From Flavobacteriaceae bacterium (GTDB lineage Bacteria; Bacteroidota; Bacteroidia; Flavobacteriales; Flavobacteriaceae): a DNA stretch of 45,770 bases. The DNA lies in NCBI GenBank assembly GCA_021151665.1, contig JAGKWW010000021.1, forward strand, positions 1-45,770, given 5' to 3'. The position numbers and the translations under genes were made by a program. The notes beneath the pieces were generated by a model. It did not search any database. It was not told where the DNA came from and saw nothing but the letters and a program-made list of their open reading frames with translations. This document shows positions 17,374-25,797 of the stretch, in pieces; position 1 is the stretch's first letter, and each line of letters starts with the position of its first letter.

Positions 17374-17388
17374 AGTCAATGTTTCAGT

Positions 17389-17396
17389 CAAAATTA
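17389..17396 (-). promoter_or_regulatory. -7 promoter element for the MFS transporter
   Basis: The minus strand reads TAATTTTG, an exact TAnnTTTG match. It predicts a start near 17382 and a leader of about ten bases before the ATG at 17373. No clear -33 TTG was found. Confidence 0.55.
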
Positions 17397-17421
17397 TTCG
17401 TTCTGTGATGTCCCGAAGAGA

Positions 17422-17456
17422 GCGAAAAAAAAATGCCTCCGGGGAAGGAGGCATTT
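17422..17456 (-). terminator. Terminator of the nuo operon
   Basis: AAATGCCTCC (17431-17440) and GGAGGCATTT (17447-17456) make a perfect 10-bp stem around GGGGAA. On the minus strand the stem runs into nine T. It lies 17 bases beyond the nuoN stop. Confidence 0.9.
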
Positions 17457-17472
17457 AAAAGTCTTATTTTGT

Positions 17473-18843
17473 TTATCGCATCAATTCGGTAAGTACAGAA
17501 GGGAAAAGCCCAAGCGCAATATTCAACGCAATGGAGACTACTGCCACAATGCTGTACATTACCGGAGCCGGCTGGCTTTCTTCGGTAGCATCTTTGGTGT
17601 ACATTGCAAGGATCAGCTTGAAATAATATCCGATACTAATGATCGAATTTATAACACCAATAATAACAATAGAAATACGCCCTGCATCGATAAGCGAATT
17701 GAAAACAAACAGTTTCGCGAAGAACCCTGAGAAGATCGGGATACCGCCCATTGATAGTAACGCGGCAGTAAATACTGCGGCCATCAGCGGGTTTGTTTTG
17801 CCAAGGCCGTTAAAGTTATAGATGTGCTCTTCGCCCGCTTTCTTACAAACTGTCATAATCACTGCAAATGCGGCGATACCGGCAAGCGCATAGGCGGCAG
17901 CATAATACAGCAAAGTTCCCGATGCGGTAATCGGGTTAAAGAATACCAACAGCATAAATCCGGCATGTGATATACCCGAAAATGCAAGCATTCTTTTTAC
18001 ATTATCCTGTTTCAGGGCAAGGAGGTTACCTACTGTCATAGAGAGAACGGATGCCAGCATGATTATCGTCATAAAAGAGCCTGGAACCATGTGGTTCATT
18101 CCTTTCATAAGCTTAAAGAATGCGGCCATTGCAGCAATTTTAGCTAAAGTACTCATGGTAGCGGTGGTAAGGGCAGGGGAGCCTTCGTAAACATCGGGTG
18201 CCCAGAAGTGGAAAGGTACGGCAGCAACTTTAAACAGAAGCCCGATGCTCATTAGTACCATCCCGATAAAGAACCACTTTGGCGTATCCGGCCTTGCAGT
18301 GGCCTCAAATATCGCAGCAATGTCAAATGACGCCGTTGCGCCATAGATCAGGGCAATACCAAATAAAATGATTCCCGAAGCAAACGAGCCCATAATGAAA
18401 TATTTCATCCCGGCCTCGTTACTGCGTATATTTTTAGGCTGGCTTGCGGCCAGTACATATAATGCAATTGATAATACTTCGATACCGAGGAAAAACATGG
18501 CAAGATTACCGAACGTGACCATAGCAACGGCGCCGGCCAGTAGGAAAAGCTTGATCGCAACAAAATCAGATATCTTGGCTTTGTGGTCTTTATGGAATTC
18601 AGGGCTCAACGCTACAAGGAAAACCGTGAGCACAATAAATAAGCCCGAGAAAAGAACGCCGTAATTGTCGTTCACAATCATGTTGTTGTAAAAGCTGCCT
18701 TTTACGTTATAATCAGCCGCGGTAAGGCCAAGCGTTGCCAGCAGGCCAAGGATGGCAACCGGAACTATGGCTTTCCTTAAATTGAAGATCTCAGCTATAA
18801 GGCAAATAATCCCTAATCCTGCAATAGCTATTAATGTATTCAT
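17473..18843 (-). CDS. nuoN: NADH-quinone oxidoreductase subunit N
   Basis: The 456-residue protein is an antiporter-like membrane subunit of complex I with about fourteen hydrophobic helices. Conserved parts include FLGIEVLSIALYVLAA, KYFIMGSFASGIILFG, the discontinuous-helix region FKVAAVPFHFWAPDVYEGSP, and KRMLAFSGISHAGFMLL. NuoN is one of three proton-pumping antiporter-like subunits in the membrane arm. It is the last gene of the fourteen-gene operon, 16 bases after nuoM and followed by a strong terminator. Identity is secure from both sequence and order. Confidence 0.95.
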   Translation of the reverse strand: MNTLIAIAGLGIICLIAEIFNLRKAIVPVAILGLLATLGLTAADYNVKGSFYNNMIVNDNYGVLFSGLFIVLTVFLVALSPEFHKDHKAKISDFVAIKLFLLAGAVAMVTFGNLAMFFLGIEVLSIALYVLAASQPKNIRSNEAGMKYFIMGSFASGIILFGIALIYGATASFDIAAIFEATARPDTPKWFFIGMVLMSIGLLFKVAAVPFHFWAPDVYEGSPALTTATMSTLAKIAAMAAFFKLMKGMNHMVPGSFMTIIMLASVLSMTVGNLLALKQDNVKRMLAFSGISHAGFMLLVFFNPITASGTLLYYAAAYALAGIAAFAVIMTVCKKAGEEHIYNFNGLGKTNPLMAAVFTAALLSMGGIPIFSGFFAKLFVFNSLIDAGRISIVIIGVINSIISIGYYFKLILAMYTKDATEESQPAPVMYSIVAVVSIALNIALGLFPSVLTELMR

Positions 18844-18859
18844 TTCTTATTCGGCTTAA

Positions 18860-20299
18860 TTAGAATCTTTTAATGGAACCCAGGATGTTGTTTACATCCG
18901 GTGTGATAAAGTCGATGATCGGTTTCGGGTACAATCCGAAGAACAGCAGTATGGCGATGATAGCCACGAAGGTAAAGCCCTCGCCGAAAGTTACATCGGC
19001 AAACACCTTTGCATTCTGTTCACCCAGCATTACATACTGGAACATCCTCAGCATATAGAAAGCACCAAGAATAACGGTCGTTCCGCCGATTACTGCCAGC
19101 CAGATGTTGGTTTGTGCAAGGCTGTAAAGCAGTTCGAATTCACCAATAAAGTTGAACGTGGTAGGCAGCGCTACCGATGCCAGCATGATAATCATAAACA
19201 TCGAGGTAAAGCGCGGCGCCTGTGAACGGATACCGCCCATTTCGCTTATGGTGGCAGTGTTAAACCTGCGCTGAATGATATCGGCAGCGTAAAACAATCC
19301 TACCACAACTACGCCGTGCGCAAGCATCTGGATAAATGCGCCACGTATACCGTCCAACGTAAGCGTATAAGCTCCCGCAGCTACAAGGCCAACGTGTGCC
19401 AATGAAGAATAGGCAAGGAGTTTTTTAAGGTCGGTTTGCTTAAGCGCCAGTATCGATCCGTAGATTACTCCGGCTATACACAGGCCTACCACAATGTACA
19501 TATATTCTTTTGCTGCGTAGGGTGCAAGCGGCAGCTGCCATCTCACAATACTGTACAGTGCCATTTTTAGCATGATACCCGAAAGAAGCATAGTGCCGGC
19601 CGCAGGGGCTTTCTGGTACACATTGGCCTGCCAGGTGTGGAAAGGTATAATCGGAATTTTAATAGCATACGCCAGGAAAAAGGCAAAATAGATAAACGTT
19701 TGCTCCTTCGGCGAAAGCATCGTCCTGTATAGCTGGCTGCTCAGGAAAGATCCGGTTTTGCTATACAGGTAGATGAATGCTACCAGCATGAAAAGCGATC
19801 CTGCGAAAGTATAGATGAAGAATTTTACCACATCTTTACGGCGGGTTTCGGCATCACCGCTTCCCCATTTCAGGGCGATAAAGTATATCGGTATCAGCGA
19901 CAGTTCCCAGAAAATATAATACACCATACCGTCGGTGGCCAGGAATGTTCCTGCCATCGCAAAGGCCATGAAAAGTATCAGTGCATAAAATGCACGCGAC
20001 CTTGGGAAAAGGTTGCCAAATGAAGTCAGTATGATTATTGGCGTAAGCGCTACCGTGAGCAGCATCATTGTCAGCGAAAGGCTGTCGGCCCTGAAATCCA
20101 GATAAACCCGAGGGCTTGTGATCCAGAGGTGCATTGCACTCACGTCGGTTCCCTGTACATAACTACAAACAAGGTAAATGCCTGCCGCCAGTGCCGCAAG
20201 GCTAAAGAACAAAGCCACTTTAGAAGCGAGTTTATCGCCTGCAATGTAGGTGGCAAGTGCCCCGAAAAGTAAAATAATAAGTATTAGTGTTACGTCCAT
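18860..20299 (-). CDS. nuoM: NADH-quinone oxidoreductase subunit M
   Basis: The 479-residue antiporter-like subunit shows FWELSLIPIYFIALKWG (with the TM5 glutamate), KFFIYTFAGSLFML, AYAIKIPIIPFHTWQANVYQKAP and KKLLAYSSLAHVGLV. These are the signature segments of NuoM/ND4, including the lysines and glutamate of the proton path. Members are typically 450-520 residues. It acts in the inner membrane, coupled to NuoL and NuoN. It follows nuoL by ten bases. Confidence 0.95.
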   Translation of the reverse strand: MDVTLILIILLFGALATYIAGDKLASKVALFFSLAALAAGIYLVCSYVQGTDVSAMHLWITSPRVYLDFRADSLSLTMMLLTVALTPIIILTSFGNLFPRSRAFYALILFMAFAMAGTFLATDGMVYYIFWELSLIPIYFIALKWGSGDAETRRKDVVKFFIYTFAGSLFMLVAFIYLYSKTGSFLSSQLYRTMLSPKEQTFIYFAFFLAYAIKIPIIPFHTWQANVYQKAPAAGTMLLSGIMLKMALYSIVRWQLPLAPYAAKEYMYIVVGLCIAGVIYGSILALKQTDLKKLLAYSSLAHVGLVAAGAYTLTLDGIRGAFIQMLAHGVVVVGLFYAADIIQRRFNTATISEMGGIRSQAPRFTSMFMIIMLASVALPTTFNFIGEFELLYSLAQTNIWLAVIGGTTVILGAFYMLRMFQYVMLGEQNAKVFADVTFGEGFTFVAIIAILLFFGLYPKPIIDFITPDVNNILGSIKRF

Positions 20300-20309
20300 C
20301 AGGTAGGAT

Positions 20310-22187
20310 TTATTTTAGGAAAACATAAGCTATTACCGAGCAGAAGCCAATAACAAATACCAGCAGGTAAAGGCCGATGCTGCCATTCTGGATGCTGCTT
20401 CCGCCGGTGCCCATGGCTACTGCAAGCCTGCCCAGCCCGAAAATGAATCCGGAAATAGCGGTTTCAACAATATTTTTAAAGAAGCTGCCAATAGCGTAGA
20501 TCGGTTTTACAATAATCGCCATGTACAGTTCATCTACATAGAATTTGTTATAAAGCACTTTGCTCACGCCTTCAATATTCTCATCTGTTGGCGGTACGGC
20601 ATTTTGCTTAATGTATTTCGCGTAGGCGATACCAATACCGATCAGTGCGCCAACAACAGCAATGCCCATCAGCATATACTCGGTGCTTCCGAGCGCGTGG
20701 TGCTCGGCTGGAGCTGCGATAACAGGTGCAAGGTAATGGTTGAGCCAGCTGCTTCCCGGAAGACTGATCGCGCCACCAACCAAAGACAGTATAGCAAGCA
20801 CGATAAGAGGGAAAGTAATAAGCCCGGGCGATTCGTGCAGGTGGTGTTTCTGCTCTTCGGTACCACGGAAATCTTTATAGAAAGTAAGGTACAGCAGGCG
20901 GAACATATAAAATGCCGTCATAATTGATGCAACGGATGCAATGATCCAAAGCGCTTTATTATGATGGAAAGCCGTCATCAATATCTCGTCTTTTGAGAAG
21001 AAGCCCGAGAACGGAGGCAATCCTGAAATAGCAAGCGTAGCAATAAGGAAAGTAATAAACGTCACTTTCATAACCTTGCGCAGGCCGCCCATATTACGCA
21101 TATCCTGCTCGCCGTGAAGCGCGTGTATTACAGATCCCGAACCCAGGAACAGGCATGCCTTAAAGAATGCGTGCGTGATCACGTGGAAAACAGCGATTTC
21201 ATAAGCGCCAAGCCCAAGGGCCAGGAACATCAGCCCCAGCTGAGAAACGGTCGAATAAGCCAATACCTTTTTAATGTCATTCTGTACAAGTCCAATAGCG
21301 GCAGCAAGCAATGAAGTGGCAGCTCCTACAATGGCGATTATATTCTGTACGTCAGGAACAAGGTTGAAGATGAAATTGAGCCTCGTGATCATGAAGATAC
21401 CGGCGGTTACCATCGTAGCCGCGTGAATAAGCGCTGATACAGGCGTGGGGCCAGCCATCGCATCAGGAAGCCAGGTGTAGAGCGGGATCTGTGCACTTTT
21501 ACCACACGCACCTATAAAGAGGCACAGCGCAGCAATGCCCAGCCACATCATATCAAACTTGTTTCCGTTATCAATAAACGTCTTGATGTCGGTATATTCC
21601 AGAGAGTGGAAAAGGTAACCAATGATGAACATCCCGATAAGGAAGCCAAGGTCACCGATACGGTTCATGATGAAAGCTTTCTTCGCGGCATCGTTATAAT
21701 CCTGGTTTTTGTACCAGAAACCGATAAGAAGATACGAGCAAAGCCCAACGCCTTCCCATCCGATGAACATGATAAGCAGGTTGCTGCCCATTACCAGCGT
21801 GATCATAAAGAAAACGAACAGGTTGAGGTAGGCAAAGAACTTGTGCATATTCTCATCATCATGCATATAGCTGATGGAATAGATGTGGATAAGCGTACCG
21901 ATACCGGTAACAAACATCAGCCACAATAGCGAAAGCTGGTCTAGCTGGAAAGAAAAATCAACAGTAAAGTTGGCAAGCTTCATCCACTGGAAGAGGTTTA
22001 CCATCACCGGCTGGCCAGTGTTTATAACCTGAAGGAAGAAGGTAAGTGTTGCTACAAAAGAAACGGCAACGGCAACAGTACCTAATATGCCCGAAAGATT
22101 CCTGCTTAATTTTTTACCGGCAAAGATGTTGATCAAAAACCCTGCAAAAGGGGCCAGGAGTAAGAGTAAAGCCAAATTGGTGTCCAT
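20310..22187 (-). CDS. nuoL: NADH-quinone oxidoreductase subunit L
   Basis: The 625-residue protein is the largest antiporter-like subunit. It has GWEGVGLCSYLLIGFWY, the SAQIPLYTWLPDAMAGPTPVSALIHAATMVTAGIF region typical of ND5, and KKVLAYSTVSQLGLM. The C-terminal part (about 490-625) contains the long lateral helix region that braces the membrane arm, ending in a final hydrophobic helix. It is separated from nuoK by six bases. Confidence 0.95.
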   Translation of the reverse strand: MDTNLALLLLLAPFAGFLINIFAGKKLSRNLSGILGTVAVAVSFVATLTFFLQVINTGQPVMVNLFQWMKLANFTVDFSFQLDQLSLLWLMFVTGIGTLIHIYSISYMHDDENMHKFFAYLNLFVFFMITLVMGSNLLIMFIGWEGVGLCSYLLIGFWYKNQDYNDAAKKAFIMNRIGDLGFLIGMFIIGYLFHSLEYTDIKTFIDNGNKFDMMWLGIAALCLFIGACGKSAQIPLYTWLPDAMAGPTPVSALIHAATMVTAGIFMITRLNFIFNLVPDVQNIIAIVGAATSLLAAAIGLVQNDIKKVLAYSTVSQLGLMFLALGLGAYEIAVFHVITHAFFKACLFLGSGSVIHALHGEQDMRNMGGLRKVMKVTFITFLIATLAISGLPPFSGFFSKDEILMTAFHHNKALWIIASVASIMTAFYMFRLLYLTFYKDFRGTEEQKHHLHESPGLITFPLIVLAILSLVGGAISLPGSSWLNHYLAPVIAAPAEHHALGSTEYMLMGIAVVGALIGIGIAYAKYIKQNAVPPTDENIEGVSKVLYNKFYVDELYMAIIVKPIYAIGSFFKNIVETAISGFIFGLGRLAVAMGTGGSSIQNGSIGLYLLVFVIGFCSVIAYVFLK

Positions 22188-22193
22188 CAGGGA

Positions 22194-22514
22194 TTATCCT
22201 TTTAAGTTTTTCAAATTGTCAGTGTCGATGTTGTTCATGTTGCGGTAAATGGCAACAAGTATGGCCAGGCCTACGGCAACTTCTGCAGCAGCTACGGCCA
22301 TAGAGAAGAATACGAATACCTGCCCCGTAGCATCCTGGTGGTAGGTAGAAAATGCTACCAACAAAAGGTTTACGGCATTTAGCATGATCTCAATAGACAT
22401 GAACATCACGATAGCATTCCTGCGGTAAAGCACGCCCAGAATCCCGATGCAAAACAGTAGTGTAGAAAGGTAGATATAATTTTCTATCCCTATTTGCTGT
22501 AGTATATTTCCCAT
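22194..22514 (-). CDS. nuoK: NADH-quinone oxidoreductase subunit K
   Basis: The 106-residue protein has three hydrophobic helices and the ND4L signature GVLYRRNAIVMFMSIEIMLNAVNLLLVAF, which contains the buried glutamate of the E-channel. A second conserved acidic residue is in MAVAAAEVAVGLAILV. The length is standard. Its ATG overlaps the nuoJ stop by one base (TAATG), suggesting translational coupling. Confidence 0.95.
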   Translation of the reverse strand: MGNILQQIGIENYIYLSTLLFCIGILGVLYRRNAIVMFMSIEIMLNAVNLLLVAFSTYHQDATGQVFVFFSMAVAAAEVAVGLAILVAIYRNMNNIDTDNLKNLKG

Positions 22515-23017
22515 TAGTTATTAAGGTGTTCTTTCTTAGAAATTAATACCGCCCCAATCATCGATACCAAGAGCAGTATCGAGGCAAATTCAAACGGTAC
22601 CATGTACTCGTTCAATAGTACCTTGCCTAAAACTTTTATCGACTGGTAGTCCTGACCCGAAACTTTGTATCCCGTGATAACAGGCTGCGATTTGATAAAG
22701 GTAGCCAGCAATACAAGTGCCACCAAGCAAAAAGAGCCGACAGCAGCGAGCCTGGAGAGCAGCGTTTTATTTTTTTCGTCTTCTTTGTTCAGGTTCATGA
22801 GCATGATGGTAAAGAGCATCAGAATCATGATCGCACCAGAGTACACGATGATATGTACTATCCCAAGAAACTGGGCGTTGAACATGAAGTAATGGCCCGC
22901 GATAGAGAAGAAACACAGTACAAGGTAAATGGCGCTGTGGATTGGGTTTTTGCTGAAAATCGTCAAAAACGCTGTGGCTAATGTAATGGCCGACAGAATG
23001 TAAAACAGTGTGAGCAT
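22514..23017 (-). CDS. nuoJ: NADH-quinone oxidoreductase subunit J
   Basis: This 167-residue membrane subunit (ND6 family) has five hydrophobic segments. The conserved stretch FLGIVHIIVYSGAIMILMLFTIMLMN forms the pi-bulge helix TM3 that takes part in coupling quinone reduction to proton transfer. Its start lies one base after the nuoI stop and its stop overlaps the nuoK start. Confidence 0.94.
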   Translation of the reverse strand: MLTLFYILSAITLATAFLTIFSKNPIHSAIYLVLCFFSIAGHYFMFNAQFLGIVHIIVYSGAIMILMLFTIMLMNLNKEDEKNKTLLSRLAAVGSFCLVALVLLATFIKSQPVITGYKVSGQDYQSIKVLGKVLLNEYMVPFEFASILLLVSMIGAVLISKKEHLNN

Positions 23018-23018
23018 A

Positions 23019-23564
23019 TTAATGGGCCGTTTTCATTTGAGTGTTCTTAATCGCCATATCCAATGGCATAACCAGCTTTTCTTTTCCGTAGATAAAATCT
23101 TCGCGGCTGCTTTGCGACTTCACCATAGTGCGTGATTTGGTAAGGTAAATAGCCTGCTTAGGGCATGCCTCTTCACACAATCCGCAGAAAATGCAGCGCA
23201 GCATATTGATCTCGTAAATCTCGGCATATTTCTCCTCACGGTAAAGATGCTTCTCATCGGCTTTACGCTCTGCTGCTTTCATAGTAATGGCTTCCGCAGG
23301 GCAGGAAAGCGCACAAAGCCCGCAGGCTGTACAACGCTCGCGTCCTTCCTCGTCACGCATTAGCATGTGCTGGCCTCTGTAAACCGGGCTAAGCTCGCGC
23401 ACCTGCTCAGGATATTTAATGGTAACCTTACGTTTAAAAAGGTGGCGTATCGTGATCATCAGCCCCTTGAAGATGGCAACAAGGTAAAGGCTTTCCCAGA
23501 AGTTCATCTTCTTGTTGGAAACCTCCTTTTTACGGCCCGATAATGATATGGTTTCTATTGACAT
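23019..23564 (-). CDS. nuoI: NADH-quinone oxidoreductase subunit I
   Basis: The 181-residue ferredoxin-like subunit carries two 4Fe-4S motifs, CTACGLCALSCPAEAI and CIFCGLCEEACPKQAI, that bind clusters N6a and N6b on the electron path to quinone. The N-terminal amphipathic part (about 18-50) would lie against the membrane arm. The first residues (MSIETISLSGRKKEVS) form a short polar extension before MNFWESLYL; an ATG at MNFW is possible as an alternative start. Confidence 0.94.
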   Translation of the reverse strand: MSIETISLSGRKKEVSNKKMNFWESLYLVAIFKGLMITIRHLFKRKVTIKYPEQVRELSPVYRGQHMLMRDEEGRERCTACGLCALSCPAEAITMKAAERKADEKHLYREEKYAEIYEINMLRCIFCGLCEEACPKQAIYLTKSRTMVKSQSSREDFIYGKEKLVMPLDMAIKNTQMKTAH

Positions 23565-23589
23565 AAAATTTTTCTTTTAGCGTGGCAAT

Positions 23590-24636
23590 TTAAAAAGTAA
23601 ACTTACCGTCGTTTATTAGTATCACAATAGCAGTGATCACAATGTTGGCTATAGATAGCGGGATCAGCATTTTCCATCCCAGCTTCATCAACTGGTCATA
23701 ACGGAACCTCGGTACCGTCCACCGTACCCACATATAGAAGAATATAAAGAAGCAAAGCTTGGCAAAAAGCACGGCGATACCTATGATATTCGCAATGTTC
23801 ACGCCCCAGTGCTCCTCAGCCCAGTCCATTCCCGGATAATTGTAGGCGCCGAAATAAAGCACCGCCAATACGGTTGAGGAAATGAACATTGACGCATATT
23901 CTGCAAACAGGTAGAAGCCCATTTTCATGGAAGAATACTCGGTGTGGTAACCTCCGATAAGCTCAGCCTCACATTCCGCAAGGTCAAATGGCGTACGGTT
24001 GGTTTCAGCAAACGAACATACCAGAAAGATCAGGAAGCCCAGCGGCTGGTAGAACACGTTCCAGTTCAGGCCGTTTTGCTGCGCCGATATTTCACGAAGG
24101 CTCAGCGTACCTGTCATCATGATAAGGGCAATGATAGAAAGGCCCATTGCTACCTCGTACGATATCATTTGCGATGACGCACGCATGGCACTCATCAGCG
24201 AGAATTTGTTGTTAGACGCCCATCCCCCGATCATGATGCCATAAACACCAACAGAAAGGACACCGAAGATGTAAAGCATTGCCACATCGATATCGGTTGC
24301 CTGAAGAATAATGTCGCGGCCGAAAAGGTGCAGCTTATCGCCCCACGGAATAACGGCGCTTGTCATCAGGGCTGTGGTCATAGAAATGAACGGACCCACA
24401 ATGAAGAGGAACCTGTTTGGCGTATTCGGGAAGAACTCCTCTTTCGAGAAAAGCTTCAACCCGTCTGCCAATGGCTGGAGGATACCGCCTTTACCGGCGC
24501 GGTTAGGGCCTACGCGGTCCTGAAGCCATGCGGCTATCTTACGCTCGGCAAGGGTAGAGTACATCGCCATAAGCATGGTGATGGCAAATATCGCAACGAT
24601 AAAAATGCTCTTTTCTATAATGATTGCCTGTTCCAT
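23590..24636 (-). CDS. nuoH: NADH-quinone oxidoreductase subunit H
   Basis: The 348-residue membrane subunit (ND1) has eight or so hydrophobic helices. It contains ERKIAAWLQDRVGPNRAGKGG, which lines the quinone cavity, FAETNRTPFDLAECEAELIGGYHTEY, the acidic loop of the E-channel, and WVRWTVPRFRYDQLMKLGWK near the C-terminus. These are diagnostic for the quinone-chamber subunit that joins the membrane arm to NuoB and NuoD. It follows nuoG by two bases. Confidence 0.95.
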   Translation of the reverse strand: MEQAIIIEKSIFIVAIFAITMLMAMYSTLAERKIAAWLQDRVGPNRAGKGGILQPLADGLKLFSKEEFFPNTPNRFLFIVGPFISMTTALMTSAVIPWGDKLHLFGRDIILQATDIDVAMLYIFGVLSVGVYGIMIGGWASNNKFSLMSAMRASSQMISYEVAMGLSIIALIMMTGTLSLREISAQQNGLNWNVFYQPLGFLIFLVCSFAETNRTPFDLAECEAELIGGYHTEYSSMKMGFYLFAEYASMFISSTVLAVLYFGAYNYPGMDWAEEHWGVNIANIIGIAVLFAKLCFFIFFYMWVRWTVPRFRYDQLMKLGWKMLIPLSIANIVITAIVILINDGKFTF

Positions 24637-24638
24637 CG

Positions 24639-25682
24639 TTATACGTTACCTTCTTTAAATATTTCTTCTTCCTCCGGCTTGAGCGGAATCTCCACCATAC
24701 TGATCTTTTTACGGTCCTGCTCACGGCCCAGAAGGATTTGCTTCTCGGTTTCGAGCGTTACCTGGCCCAGTTTACGGGTATAGTTGTTGGCGTTGATAAC
24801 CGAATCTTTCTCGAATTTCCTCGGCCCTTCAATTACCCAGTCTTTCGGATCTTTATGGTCAAAGCGGCATTCGTTACAAATGAATTCTTCTACTTCGTGA
24901 TATTCATCTTTACGTGCTGTTACCCTCTGTATCTCGTTACCAAACATCCAGAGCGTAGTCTTGCCACAGCATTTGTCACAATCGCGGTGGGCGTTGTATG
25001 GCTTGTTAAACCATACCCTTTGCTTAAAGCGGAAGGTCTTATCGGTCAATGCACCCACAGGGCACACATCGATCATATTACCCGAAAACTCGTTGTTGAT
25101 AGCTTTCGAAATGTAGGTAGATATCTGCGAATGGTCGCCACGGTTCAGTACACCATGCACGCGCTCGTTGGTCAGCTGGTCAGCCGTCATCACGCAGCGA
25201 TAGCACAGAATGCAGCGATTCATGTGCAGCTGTATTTTATCACCAATGTTTTCCGGTTCGTAGGTTCTTTTCTCCTCAATGAAGCGCGTATTGGCCGAAC
25301 CGTGCTTAAAGCTCAGGTTCTGCAGGTCGCACTCGCCAGCCTGGTCGCATATAGGGCAATCAAGCGGGTGGTTGATCAGAAGGAATTCGGTTACCGATTT
25401 ACGGGCATCCAAAACTCTCTCAGACGAGATGCTTTTTACCTCCATGCCATCCATAACACCGGTTACGCACGAGGCAACCAGCTTAGGCATAGGGGTAGGG
25501 TTGGCATCACTACCTTTAGAAACCTCTACCAGGCAGCAACGGCACTTACCGCCGCTCCCTTTCAGTTTCGAATAGTAGCACATTGCCGGCGGCACTGATT
25601 CTCCGCCTATCATTCGCGCAGCCTGTAGGATGGTAGTCCCCGGCTCTACGTGTATTTCCTGGCCGTCTATTGTTACTTTCAT
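24639..25682 (-). CDS. nuoG: Short NuoG-type iron-sulfur subunit of complex I, without molybdopterin domain
   Basis: At 347 residues this is far shorter than E. coli NuoG (about 900). It keeps the N-terminal 2Fe-2S domain (Cys35, Cys47, Cys50, Cys72), the His-Cys3 cluster site (His105, Cys109, Cys112, Cys118) and the four-cysteine site (Cys157, Cys160, Cys163, Cys207). A remnant of the next 4Fe-4S domain has Cys235, Cys238, Cys239, Cys269 and Cys272, but the C-x2-C-x3-C spacing of cluster N7 is not intact. The molybdopterin-like domain is absent. The electron route N3-N1b-N4-N5 should still be complete. The stop codon is clean and nuoH follows after two bases, so this looks like a natural short form, as known in Flavobacteriaceae, not a frameshift. 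A 115-base gap separates it from nuoF. Confidence 0.92.
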   Translation of the reverse strand: MKVTIDGQEIHVEPGTTILQAARMIGGESVPPAMCYYSKLKGSGGKCRCCLVEVSKGSDANPTPMPKLVASCVTGVMDGMEVKSISSERVLDARKSVTEFLLINHPLDCPICDQAGECDLQNLSFKHGSANTRFIEEKRTYEPENIGDKIQLHMNRCILCYRCVMTADQLTNERVHGVLNRGDHSQISTYISKAINNEFSGNMIDVCPVGALTDKTFRFKQRVWFNKPYNAHRDCDKCCGKTTLWMFGNEIQRVTARKDEYHEVEEFICNECRFDHKDPKDWVIEGPRKFEKDSVINANNYTRKLGQVTLETEKQILLGREQDRKKISMVEIPLKPEEEEIFKEGNV

Positions 25683-25684
25683 TG

Positions 25685-25797
25685 TGTGTAGTTTGAAAGT
25701 TAAATGTTTAACGTTTGAAAGTTGGAAGCCTCTCAGGCCGTATTTCCTATCTCAAACTAAACTTTACAACTTTCTACTTTATAACTTTAAAAACTAT
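25685..25797. repeat. Palindromic, internally repetitive intergenic element between nuoF and nuoG
   Basis: GTTTGAAAGTT occurs at 25691-25701 and again at 25713-25723. The right half (25750-25795) holds TCAAACT and several AACTTT units, which are the complement. The two halves can fold into a long imperfect hairpin around the core 25724-25750 (GAAGCC...GGCC). It is the only long gap inside the tightly packed nuo operon. It resembles the AAGTT/AACTT-rich intergenic elements seen in flavobacterial genomes, by recollection only. Confidence 0.55.

Noticed and set aside
24624..25598. 324-codon plus-strand ORF opposite nuoG
   Set aside because: It is antisense to a gene with clear cysteine motifs, has no domain signature, and its composition is what codon bias on the other strand would give.
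24639..25682. Frameshifted or truncated NuoG pseudogene
   Set aside because: The reading frame is clean, nuoH follows after two bases, and all ligands of the clusters needed for electron transfer are kept, matching the known short flavobacterial form.
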